Positions 21,820 through 31,370 of a DNA stretch of 64,000 nt are shown piece by piece. A model generated the notes under the pieces. That model was not told where the DNA came from. It saw nothing but the letters and a program-made list of their open reading frames with translations, and ran no database searches. The position numbers and the translations under genes were made by a program. Position 1 is the stretch's first letter. Each line of letters begins with the position of its first letter. The DNA is taken from contig JAJEKV010000003.1 of assembly GCA_021234155.1 (NCBI GenBank), forward strand, positions 31,727,166 to 31,791,165, given 5' to 3'. Origin of the DNA: Isoetes taiwanensis (lineage: Eukaryota; Streptophyta; Lycopodiopsida; Isoetales; Isoetaceae).

Positions 21820-24498
21820 CTATTTCCACACCTCTTCAATTGCCAAGGTGTGGAGAGTTGTTATGGCTATCATGTTGGTGCCCCCAACATCATTCATTCT
21901 CTCTAGCCTAGTGTCGAGTTGTCTCATAAGAGAATCAGTAGCAACAAGCATGCTAGGATCTTTTTGAGCCCTTGACACCACTCTAGCAATTACTTCCTGT
22001 AAGGATGCACGAGTCTTATCCAAGTTAAACCTTCTCTCCATTTGGGAGAGAGACTCCTCTCCCAAGCATACAATGTCGGCCACATCTTCACATGGGTTTC
22101 CCTCCCCAGGAACTATCTCCTCACATGGCCTCAACTGGTCCATGCCCCCAGCAATTGTCCCATATTGGGACCCAAGCACATGTAAAAGATCCCGATCTCT
22201 AGTTGCCCAAAGAATTGCATAACCTTAACCTGGTGTTTACACAAGTTGCCCTTGGCTCCCCAAGGGCGATCCACAAAGATGCCCAATTCTTGTGTGCCCT
22301 GCTTCACAAAGTAAGGACCTAGCCCTAGAGTACGTTTTGCACTGCATACGCCTCACCTTCCTCGAAGTTGGTGAATGTGACTTGTTCATCAAGAATCTTC
22401 CTTGCACCTCGTATGGCGCACTCTATTATCTCCTCCCCGGATGTGTTTACTACAAAGCCTCGCTTCCTTCATGGACCTACAACACAAAAAAATCATATAA
22501 ACACAAAGGCTAGAGAGAAGGATTAGATGTGTAGGAACTATACCGATGTATGTCATATGTGTGTCTCCACGTTATTGGTTAGGATGTAGAGCAGCCAATC
22601 AATCCTCCTTCCTCGAAGTGCACGTTTAGAAATGCCCAGGCGCCTCTTCAAGGCACAATGCCATGCCTCTATGGCAGCATTTGTCTCTTGGTTAGAGTGA
22701 GGGTACATCCTTGTAGCCAACACCCATTGACAAATGTTTTTAGTCCACTCCTTACTCATGTAGGCTGCCACTTTAGGGTATTGAGGATACTTCCTCACTA
22801 ACTCTTCCATTTCCCTGGTGGCCTCTTTCCTCACAACTTCCCCTGTACTCTTCCCCATACTCATTGTCTCCAAGAGGGCCTTCTCGTCTCCGTACATAAT
22901 GTAACCAAGCTCCTTGAACAACTCGTTTCGATGCACCTTGTTCTTCACATTCTTACGCAACCATTTAATCCATGCCCTCCTCACGTGCCAAATGCATATT
23001 TGCACGGGTACATTAGGGAAAACCTACAAAAATAACCAAGGTTAGTACATATGGAATCACAACCAAGGATTAAGTTTCAACAACTTACATTCTTCTGACC
23101 TTTATCTCAAAGATGGGCATCATCCGTAATGATGCAAGAAGGTTGCCATTCAGGATCATCTTGACATAAGGATTCCTTTAGTGCTTGCATCCACTTTGTT
23201 ATAGCTCCACTCTCTTGAGAATTGGTTAGAACGTAAGCCAATGGCAAACCATTGGAATACTCATCAAAGGCGTGAGTGTGAAAAGATAGAACCTGCACAA
23301 ACATACATACCCAATAAATCAATGTACAAAATGAAGGTTCAAGAAAAATCATACCTCTTGTCATTTGTTTTGAAGGTAGAGTCCATGCAAATGGCTCCAT
23401 TCTTACGAAATCTCAGCATGGATTCCCTTTGGATTGGAGTCATAAGTCCTAACTGAAACAAGTCTCCTTGCTCATACATGAACACCGAATCTTGGTGTTG
23501 TTGAACCCACATATAGATGCTAGTTGGAAGATCATCATGCAGCTTCCATGTGTTACGAACAACTCCCTTCTCAACATTGTATATGTCCCGAATTTTGAGC
23601 ACATCATCCCTACACATGCTTTCAGTTCCATGCACATCACGCTTCAATCTCCATCTCTCTTCATGCATATTCATGACACTACGTGGAGTGTGCCATTGCA
23701 CAAGCTTTTCTCGGACCCAATCCTTCAATTCTTGTGAGATCCAGGGTGCTAACTTGAACTTAATCCCTTGCCGAGGGTCAATGGACTTACCATGGCAAGG
23801 CAAACCTTGGATATTCTTGTGATCAAACCCATAATAAGTGATATGTGAAAATTCAGGAAGGAGATAGAGTTGCCTGATTGTGAAATGGCACCGCAGCCCC
23901 TACGCATACACCCTCTCCCCTCTCGAACCCTTTTCCTGCGTCTACCCGGTGGACGTGGTCCATCCTCAACCACATGAGTGTTTGCTGTCATGTCTTGAGG
24001 TCCACATGAACACCAATATCTGTATTATGCAAATACAAGTTAATGTAGACCTGAGTGTAATTCTAAAAGAACCACTTCAAATGAATCAAAATAACTTCAA
24101 GCAAACACAATAATTTCTTGGTTCACTCAATGATGATTTCCAATTAAAAACATATGAATCTAACAATGTCTATACCTCTTCAAGGTCAAGTAGGAATCTT
24201 TGTAGGGTCTTTTTACACTCTCTCAAACCTCTGAGCTCCGGAGATAGAAGTTGCAAGGTGCTTGGGAATTCTTCTGCTCCCCAAGAATAAAATCTTGAAC
24301 CCGGTTGGTGTGGATGTAGCAGGTCCACAGCAGCATCCGCCCACCCCCTTGAATAGTAGGTACCTGATGCTCTTCAGGATACCAATGGAGATTGCCATGA
24401 TCAAACAACCCATTTGGAGGTGATTCGGGCTGTATTTCAGCCCTTAGCTGTAGAAAAATACTCAAAATATAAATGGGAATGCATGTCTCTTCATTCAA
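21820..24498 (-). CDS. MULE transposase with SWIM zinc finger
   Basis: Minus-strand exons: N-terminal segment 24498-24190 (RVQDFILGEQK, APCNFYLRSS, then CKKTLQRFLLDLEE); central exon about 23890-23350 with LPCHGKSIDPRQGIKF and the first catalytic Asp in CMDSTFKTN; next exon about 23295-23105 with the second Asp in IITDDAHL; next about 23030-22553 with CIWHVRRAW (the MULE C..H motif) and a Glu in NQETNAAIEAWH. Further on, about 22450-22220, EGEAYAVQNV and WGAKGNLCKHQVKV form a SWIM finger. The final part (22179-21820) is an unrecognised helical tail. It would cut and join the element ends in the nucleus. One frame change near 24235 and the exon joins in the SWIM area are not settled, so I cannot say whether it is functional. 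Confidence 0.78.
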
Positions 24499-24854
24499 AT
24501 GACTTAGTAATCGATTACCCTTTCTCTCTTCTCCTCTAGTTCGTCCATGCCTGCGGCATTCCGCTCCTCTACCAGGCTACTTCGACATGCAGCAGAGAGA
24601 AACCAGAGAAACAACGTACTCAGGAGTGATCCCGGAGGATGGTCTCAGAACCTCCACGTGTCCTCATTCGAGTGGCCAGTCCATGCATGGGCTGGCAAGT
24701 TCAAACCTGGACCGTTGGGTGGGTCTACGCTTCAATCTCCAACGTCCAAAGGTTTCCCGATACCGGCCTCCGGAATCATAGGTGCAATCAACGTGCTGAT
24801 CCTGGAGGTCGGAATCGCTACGGCTGATAACCGTCGCCGCTAACAGCCAGGCGC

Positions 24855-25202
24855 ACATGGCCCTGTCATGGATGTGATCCCGGAGGAGGGGATCACCACG
24901 GCCGATATCGGGAGAGGATATCGACCAGGCCCTCGTGATCCCGGAGGAGGGGATCACCAGGGCGATATCGGGAGAGGATATCGACCAGGCCCTCGTGATC
25001 CCGGAGGAGGGAATCACCGAGCGTGATCCCGGAGGAGGGGATCACCACGGCCGATATCGGGAGAGGATATCGACCACGTGCATGTGTCAGTACGGGAAAA
25101 CGGGGGTCCCCGAACGGATCCCGTCGAGAACGCCTGGGGATTCCGGAGGACGGGATCTCTAGCTCCGGGATCCCCGAATCCAGGGTAGATATATCTTGAG
25201 CC
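24855..25202. repeat. Right terminal inverted repeat with four motif copies
   Basis: Inverse of the left terminus. Motif copies (GATCCCGGAGGAGGGGATC in this orientation) begin at 24876, 24937, 24997 and 25024. The last 128 bp mirror 18545-18672. The innermost shared word with the left arm is GGCCCTGTCATGGATGTGAT near 24860. Confidence 0.9.
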
Positions 25203-25211
25203 AAAGAAGAG
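25203..25211. repeat. Right 9-bp target-site duplication of the MULE
   Basis: AAAGAAGAG, identical to 18536-18544. Confidence 0.92.
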
Positions 25212-25410
25212 GACCTTTTTGCTAGGGAGGACCTTGCGTAAATTAAAATACCTTCACCCTGGTTTCGGTATTTTCGTCACGATGACGAACTTCTCGCGGA
25301 ACCATTAACCCTCTGGGAACGGGATCCATTCTAGACGCCCTGTTCTAAGTACCTGACTATGTTCTGAGCGATCCTAGCCGTCCGTCGTGACGCCGCATCT
25401 TAGTCGTCCA

Positions 25411-25880
25411 AATGATACCTCCGAACGGAATCACCACCCTTGTATTCCACGCAACATAATCACTCTTCATTGATCCCGCTGGATAGAATCACACGCCGTA
25501 ACATTCCTCCTCGTGGAATATCCAGTGGCATATTCTGTTGGATGGAATCACAACCCTATAATTCCATCCAATGGAATCACCCCACAAGATGGGAACCCAG
25601 GCGTTGGCCTGACACCTGACAGCTCCTAAGAACCACATCTTGCCCGTTCCCTGGACGTGGTAATCCCAGGCATTGAAACAGCTATTTCTACTGGTCGAAT
25701 CACCAGATAAACCTTCCTTGGGAAGGAATCTCCCTCTGGATGTATTCCACGGAAGGAACCACCTCCGGATTATTCCATCCGATGGAATCATCAGGTGCTA
25801 TATTCCACGAGAATGAATCACCCATGCATAATTCCATCCGACGGAATACCCCCACAAGATAAAAACCCCCGGCTCCCGCA
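25411..25880. repeat. Cluster of ATTCCATCCGATGGAAT-type quasi-palindromes
   Basis: About ten variants of a (T)TTCC-centre-GGAA-TCA motif, such as ATTCCATCCAATGGAATCA (25560) and ATTCCATCCGATGGAATCA (25773), spaced 20-60 bp apart. The arrangement mimics the terminal arrays of the neighbouring MULE but with a different motif. It may be the terminus of a second, unrelated element; no partner array is visible. No gene lies in 25212-25410. Confidence 0.65.
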
Positions 25881-26125
25881 TGTGCAACACGTGGTTAAAT
25901 CCGGTCGAGAGGCAAGACCAGATAGGCCATAGTTTCGTCATGAGTTTCTCCAACCCTTGTATTTGAAATTCTCATCCCACGTACGGCTCAGTGAAGCCAC
26001 AATGATGCCTGGCAGTCCAAACCGTCCGACGGAATCACCGGCTTCTGTTTGGCCCTGCCTCAATTCGACGGCGCAAACATCGTTTTGAGCCTGGGCTTTA
26101 GGGAAGGCTGTCGAGAGGTCTCTAT

Positions 26126-26365
26126 TTGGAGTTTGGCATGGACTTGTATGAGAAGATTGAAGAGATAAGTGCCTATAACAACCCAATTCCATCTCTCTTC
26201 AGTGACAAAAGCTCTATTTTCATTTTCGTTTTTGCAGCTGCAAGTAGAGATTTAGCAAATACAGCCTGTAGAAGGCCATTTTGGCCACATTCAACTACCC
26301 TAGATGATGTTTTGGATCAAAAAAATGGGGAAGCACCATGCTATTTCTATATGAGAAGCTCTTAA
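26126..26365 (+). pseudogene. Fragment of a MULE transposase N-terminus
   Basis: A short open stretch ends in GEAPCYFYMRSS, like SQAPCNFYLRSS in the MULE transposase at 24.2 kb, preceded by LDDVLDQKN where that protein has VQDFILGEQ. Only this piece is present. It suggests a worn second MULE, perhaps linked to the palindrome cluster just upstream. Confidence 0.5.
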
Positions 26366-26635
26366 AGGAATAAAGATCTATCCAAATTAGGCAAAGGTTC
26401 ATATCTGACTTTGATATGCATATCCCTAGGGCACTGTTACTGCTTATCATTATGGTTTATAGTTAATTGCCCCTCCCCCCTTTTGTGTAGTGGTATTTAC
26501 CTTATTACTTTGCCAGCTTTCGTAGCTTTTGAGGATTCCCTCTGTACAAAAGCGTAGTTTGCCAGCATCTTGATATGTTGGAATGATTGTGCTTGGGGTT
26601 AGCTTAATGATATTAAGTCCCTTGCAAGCAAACCA

Positions 26636-27364
26636 TTGGGACCACAACACCCGCATTGCGCGGCCAATTACCGAACCATCATGATCCGCTCAGTGTTTGC
26701 AAAGCTCCTCGTCGGGATCCTCGAGCAGCAGTTGACAGGATGGGCAGAGGCAGTAGGAGTGCGGGCACTCACACAGGCAGGATTCATGCCGAGGCTCTGG
26801 TTGAGGACAGCAGGAACTGTCGGCAAGATCTGTATTGCTGCTTCGTAAACTTCGCCAAGGCTTTTGACACTGTGCCTCAGGAAAAGCTGTGGGCAAGGTT
26901 GCAGCAGCTAGACGTCCATGTCGATCTGCAGAACGCGGTGTACAGATTATATGAGACATGCACTGGCCGGCTGCAACCAGCGGGCCAACCATTCGAGAGC
27001 AGTATTGGGGTCCGTCAGGGATGCCCTCTCTCTCCCACACTTTTTGGTCTGTATATTGATCAGCTGGAGAGATGGCTCACTGATAATGGAGGCACTGGGG
27101 CTCACCTCCTACACCAGATCATTAGGCAACTGATCTATGCTGACGATGTGGACCTCCTAGCACATACCCAGGCAGATATACAACGTCATCTCGATGCCCT
27201 GGACACATTTTGACAGGTGACTGACATGCGCGTCAACTTAGCCAAAATTAAGGTAGTTCTGGTATCGTCCACATGCCAGCCAAGGCCTCCAATCCTCATT
27301 TATCGTGGCCAAAATGTTGAAGTGGTGTTCGCTTACAAATATTTGGAGATGGAGTTGCCGTCGG
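26636..27364 (+). mobile_element. LINE, 5' segment with reverse transcriptase motifs
   Basis: Non-LTR reverse transcriptase motifs in order: NYRTIMIRSVFAKLL, then FAKAFDTVPQEKLW (motif A), GVRQGCPLSPTLFGLYID (motif B) and LIYADDVDLLAH (the YADD catalytic box). The first motif is in a different frame from the rest, so there is at least one frameshift near 26700, and a stop after HLDALDTF at 27213. The endonuclease part is missing, so the copy is 5'-truncated or starts in decayed sequence before 26636. It breaks off at 27364, where a Ty3/gypsy element is inserted, and resumes at 40405. Confidence 0.85.
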
Positions 27365-28988
27365 TGTGACGGTCCACGGGAATATACGCCATAAATACGT
27401 ATATTCTTGGATCCGTCACTATACAAGTCTAGCTTCATAGCCTTGTATACCGTAGATTGTGGCACTAGGGGGCATGGCCAAGTTATTCTCATAACTTAGC
27501 CAACCATAGGTTTAGACCATTATCCACGTGGCCTTAACCTATTGGGCACCCGCCACACAGGACTCACCCGATTGGTGCCACATGGCATCCTAAGTGGACC
27601 TAACTTATATAGGCCTAAACCCTAACCCTAGGCCTCTTTCCAGCCCTAGCACCCAGAGACTCACCTACTCGTTCGAAACCCCGTTTCGAACATCGTTTGC
27701 TGTGGCATAGACTGGTGTAGCAGCCCCAGCAAGGTAGACTCGTTCTTGGAGCAGGAACATCATCACGTGAGTCAAAGACCATGGAGGCACACGGATCTGG
27801 AGAGAGAGCATCAGGAGCAGGTATGGAGGGTAGTAGTTGTGATAGCTTATCTGGAATTGGCCTTCCAGATATGCTAGTATCTTGTATCTAGAGTAGAGCC
27901 ATCCTAGAACCCATATTCAACATCTTAAACCCTAATCAAGGAACCCTAACCATTAGTTAGATTTGTATGATTAGGTTAAGATGTTCTTCTTATGATTATT
28001 CTCATGATATGATGATTATGTGATGTTGGTTGATCATGTTTGCTCCTCTTGTATTGGGAAGGGGGGTAGAGACTTAGGGCCATATGTAGTATGCTCCTAG
28101 AGTAGATCCCTTAGTTCCTATTAGATGCGGCCTGTGCATAGGAGCCCACCAGGCTATCGAGGCTATGATATGACTCAGAACCATATAACGAGGCTAGAGG
28201 GAATGTGGAGGGAGGATCCCTGCCGAGTGGGGGCTTCGGGGGATCCCATAGTGGGCTAGGCTTATGATCGGTCACTTCGTGTGGGCCGAGCATGGGTCCG
28301 ACACCTCCTGGGGCAATGGTGTTGCCCTGCCTCTCGAGAGCTGCAAGTGTTGGCTTGGCTCTCGTTTTGGGGGGTCCAGTCGGGTACGAATCGTGTGTCG
28401 CCACGATTCTCTAGCCGCCCACGGCACCGCTAGACCCTGGGAAGGGGAGATGCAACCCTTCCTGCCTCATCGGACCAGGGAGATGCAACCTGGAGTAGTC
28501 CCGATGGGTGATGCCATGGGATTGCGTATCCGGAAGGCTAGAGTCATGCCAGAGCCTGATTTAGCCCATCTGCAAAGTATGCACAGGAGGGGTAGCCATT
28601 GTTCTATGCCAGCCCTCGTCATTGCCATGACTCGGTCTGCTCTATCTTGAGGCCTAGCCAGTCAGTCATCCTCCTTATGAGTCTGAGCCGGGGTAGGAGC
28701 TCTCATGTTTTATGGTTCATGATTATCATCTTTGCATTGGTTTATGTGTGATGCGCTACCCTTCGAGGTAGTATTTGTATATGTTTGAAGTTCTGACGTG
28801 TTATCGCTTCCGCTGTTATAGGAGCCCATAGGGGAAGGACGCGCAAGACATCTTCGTGTTCCCTCCCCGCACTAGGGATCACCTCAGAGTGCGGGGTAGA
28901 CGAAGGGCCCGTGCGGTTGTTGAGCCGGACGGGGGATTTCCTGCCGAGTGTACGGCCGGACGCCGTATGTTTAGTAGGGAGCGTCACA
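27365..28988 (+). repeat. 5' LTR of the chromovirus
   Basis: 1,624 bp, starting TGTGACGGTCC and ending GGGAGCGTCACA. TTATATAGGCC near 27605 is a likely TATA box; two plant-telomere-like units (CCTAAACCCTAACCCTA) follow it directly. Homologous over its whole length to 38758-40404. Confidence 0.95.
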
Positions 28989-29003
28989 ATGGTATCAGAG
29001 CGA
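28989..29003 (+). promoter_or_regulatory. Primer-binding site (initiator tRNA-Met)
   Basis: TGGTATCAGAGC follows the 5' LTR after one base. It is the standard complement of the plant initiator tRNA(Met) 3' end, used for minus-strand priming by plant LTR elements. Confidence 0.93.
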
Positions 29004-29571
29004 TGTTCTTGGTTGACCAAGAACTAGCACTGACCATAACCATGAAAGTAGTCTAACAGGCCTATAGGGGTGGGAAATAAACATTTCCACCATGGAACCG
29101 CGAAAATGGGGGAATTTTTTTTTTTTTCTCCTAGGTAGTGGGTCAGGAATTAGGTTAAGTGTTAGACGAAGGAAAGAGTGAGTCAAATTCATCTTCTAGT
29201 AAAATTTGGAGTGGAAATTATGCATCTACATCGAATTTCACCTAAAATGGGTCGAAGAATCATACCAATCGGAGACCCAGGTGAAAAATGGCGCAAATTC
29301 ATAATTAGCACCTCAAATTATTAGAGAAATTCGAAAATGTAAGGTATAATATGAATTAAAGTAGTTTAATTATATACATTAATAATTAAATAAGTACTAA
29401 ATATGGTATATTTAATAAGGGGGGGCTAATAAATAGGCTATTTATGGTAGGGGAATATTCCTAGGGACCCTCCTCTTTAAATATCCCTAACACCTCATTT
29501 TCCCTCCAAACTTTCCTCCACCTTATCTCTCTTGATCAGCCTATCGTCACCCGTTTCCTAGACCGTTAAGT
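29004..29571 (+). other. Leader of the chromovirus, up to the H3-like ORF
   Basis: Non-coding. TTTAAATAT near 29476 followed by a pyrimidine-rich stretch (CCTCCAAACTTTCCTCCACC) could be an internal promoter about 90 bases ahead of the ORF start. Confidence 0.45.
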
Positions 29572-30684
29572 ATGGCAAGAACCAAGCAGACAGCCAGGAA
29601 GCCAGGTGAGTGGCCGACACTCTCAATGGCGCACCTAGCAGCCGGACGACATGTGAAGAAGATACCGGAGCACCTACGACCCAAGAAGGGGGAAGAGGAG
29701 CCTCCCCCCAGCAGCAGCAGCAGCGGCGATACTTATCACGACGCTGAGGAGAGCCCTAGCAGCAGTTCCCCGTCGGCAGGCACGCAAAGAACGGACGAAT
29801 CTCGCCACTTCGGGGCCACAGACACCGAAGTGGAAGAACAGGTGGAAGAGCAGGTGCAAGAGCCGGGGCCTTCGGCGCCAAGGAAGAAGGGCAAAGAGAA
29901 GGTTGCGGAGTGGCCAGAAGAGAGGGCCGCGAGGAGGAAGAGGGAACGGGAGGAGGAGCTGCGGCGGCAGGAGCGGAGGACAAAGAGAAGAAACGACGGG
30001 CCTCGCCGAACCGTCGTGATCGAGGAGCCTCCCTGGCAGGAGGAGGAGCAGGCGGATGAAGTTGAAGAGGAGGAAGAAGAGCAGGAGGAGGGCGCGGACC
30101 CAAGACCACCTTACCCAGTGTGGCCCGAGCCACCTAAGGTGGTTAAGAAGCAGAAGGCGGGCGAGCGAGCCTTTGCCTTGAAGGAGGACCGCCTCTACCA
30201 GCGCCGCCTCAAGGCGTACCAACAATACCTCCGTCAGTGGACGAGGTATAATGATTGGTACTGCCGGCAAAACGTCCAGCGCACCGTGGAGGGGGGCCGG
30301 CCACCAAAGAAGCAGCCCAAGCCGCCGCCGCCACAGCCCGAGAAGCCGAAGAAGGTCCACCATGGACCTAATTCCCCGCACGCCCGAGTTTTTCGGGAGA
30401 TTAGGCACTTTCAACAGTGCACTAATCTCCTGATTAGGAAGGCGCCGTTTGAGCGGCTCATGCGGGAGGTAATGCAGGAGTACGTCACCGATTATAGGGT
30501 GACGTCGCTCACAACTCGGGTGTTGCAGGTAGCCGCTGAGGCCGAGCTCACCCAGTTGTTCGAAGAGGGAAACCTCTGCGCAATCCATGCGAAGAGGGTG
30601 ACCCTGATGCCCAAGGATATACAATTGGCGCGTCGCATCCGCAAGGAATACCCTTCAAGATGCAATTTTGTTAAACTAATGTAA
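29572..30684 (+). CDS. Histone H3-like protein encoded by the chromovirus
   Basis: Intact frame of 370 codons inside the element, same strand as gag-pol. Residues 1-10 are [10 protein letters not shown], identical to the H3 N-terminus including Lys4 and Lys9; H3 Ser10 is Pro here. Residues 11-270 form a long linker rich in Glu, Arg, Ser and Pro with no counterpart in H3. From residue 275 (REIRHFQ, nt 30394) to about 358 there is an H3 histone fold: [11 protein letters not shown], then TDYR, then [18 protein letters not shown] and LARRIRKEY. The stretch from the alpha-1 end to alpha-2 has the same length as in canonical H3, without the longer loop 1 of CenH3 proteins. A 12-residue tail follows. 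Role unknown: it could enter nucleosomes, imitate the H3 tail, or guide integration (inference). It is not a cellular H3 gene moved by chance next to the element, since it lies inside both LTRs. Confidence 0.93.
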   Translation: MARTKQTARKPGEWPTLSMAHLAAGRHVKKIPEHLRPKKGEEEPPPSSSSSGDTYHDAEESPSSSSPSAGTQRTDESRHFGATDTEVEEQVEEQVQEPGPSAPRKKGKEKVAEWPEERAARRKREREEELRRQERRTKRRNDGPRRTVVIEEPPWQEEEQADEVEEEEEEQEEGADPRPPYPVWPEPPKVVKKQKAGERAFALKEDRLYQRRLKAYQQYLRQWTRYNDWYCRQNVQRTVEGGRPPKKQPKPPPPQPEKPKKVHHGPNSPHARVFREIRHFQQCTNLLIRKAPFERLMREVMQEYVTDYRVTSLTTRVLQVAAEAELTQLFEEGNLCAIHAKRVTLMPKDIQLARRIRKEYPSRCNFVKLM

Positions 30685-30784
30685 TTATTAAGTTTTTCCT
30701 ATAAATATAAAATTTTGTCTAAGCTGACCTTAATTCTAGTATGAAAATATGTTTAAGTATGAAAATATGTTTAAGTAGTCAAAA

Positions 30785-31085
30785 AAATTGCAAAACTGAC
30801 GAAACCGGGTCCCGTCGCGCAAAACCCGTCTGCGCCCGCGACGCAGACCCATTCCGCGCGACGCCACCCGATTTCGCCATTTTATAGCTAATCCATGTCC
30901 AAATTAAGTAATAAAAGTTGCTAATTAAGTTAGAATCATGCTAGAGAGTCATGTTAGGATCTTCTAATACCCTAAAACTCTTCGTAAAAGTAGAAATAAC
31001 CCGAAATCGGGTCCCGTCGCGCAAAACCTACCTGCGCCCGCGACGCAGACCCATTCCGCGCGACGCCATTCGATTTCGCCTAAAT
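30785..31085 (+). repeat. Two direct repeats of about 85 bp between the two extra ORFs
   Basis: 30795-30880 and 30995-31082 share GGGTCCCGTCGCGCAAAAC, CTGCGCCCGCGACGCAGAC and CCATTCCGCGCGACGCCA. The two copies are about 200 bp apart and GC-rich in an AT-rich spacer; CTGCG...CGCAG within each can form a hairpin. The function is unknown; possibly a control region. Confidence 0.85.
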
Positions 31086-31249
31086 TTGCCTAAGTTGACC
31101 AATTTTTACCCAACAAACTGCCATGTAGTGTTTCTTGCTTTGTTTTGTTTAGAATTGCACTTCATGATAGTTCATTTGGACAACCATGGCCATAGATTCG
31201 AAGTCTGCCCTATCAAGAACCTTTGTGCACGGAAGCCGAGGCACCCCTA

Positions 31250-31262
31250 GTCTATAAAAAGG
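31250..31262 (+). promoter_or_regulatory. TATA box ahead of the second extra ORF
   Basis: TCTATAAAAAGGGCC lies 110 bases before ATG 31371 and is followed by a pyrimidine-rich leader, as in an ordinary plant promoter. An internal promoter in an LTR element would let this frame be expressed apart from the genomic RNA. Confidence 0.55.
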
Positions 31263-31370
31263 GCCCTCATTTGTCATTTTCTCCCCATCAAAAGTGCTCT
31301 CAGCCCCTTTGGCGATTTTCTAGCTCCTTACTTGTCTCCATCAGCCATTGTTCATAGCCATCTCTGCTCA

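Larger units (their letters stand above)
18545..25202. mobile_element. Mutator-like element (TIR-MULE) with transposase and Ulp1 genes
   Basis: 6,658 bp, bounded by perfect 9-bp duplications. The outer ~128 bp are an inverted match (18545-18672 against 25075-25202), followed by arrays of a shared motif on both sides. Inside are a MULE transposase gene (minus, about 24.5-21.8 kb) and a Ulp1-type cysteine protease gene (plus, 19.4-20.8 kb), pointing toward each other. MULEs carrying Ulp1-like genes are known in angiosperms (for example Kaonashi-type elements), so the layout is a recognised one, here probably in a seed-free plant. The transposase seems close to intact; the Ulp1 gene is disrupted. 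Confidence 0.9.

Noticed and set aside
27605-27635. Interstitial telomere repeat
   Set aside because: Only about two CCCTAAA-like units, and they recur in the 3' LTR, so they belong to the LTR sequence.
28111-28650. Overlapping open frames in the LTR (also at 39.5-40.0 kb)
   Set aside because: Same frames occur in both LTRs only because the LTRs are copies; no domain, and both strands are open by composition.
29674-30624. A 316-codon minus-strand frame opposite the H3-like ORF
   Set aside because: It is the GC-rich shadow of the plus-strand gene (Leu-rich, no domain), while the plus frame has unmistakable H3 similarity.
29572-30684. Reading the H3-like ORF as a centromeric CenH3
   Set aside because: The segment from alpha-1 to alpha-2 has canonical H3 length (no extended loop 1), and the N-terminal ten residues are those of canonical H3, which CenH3 proteins lack.
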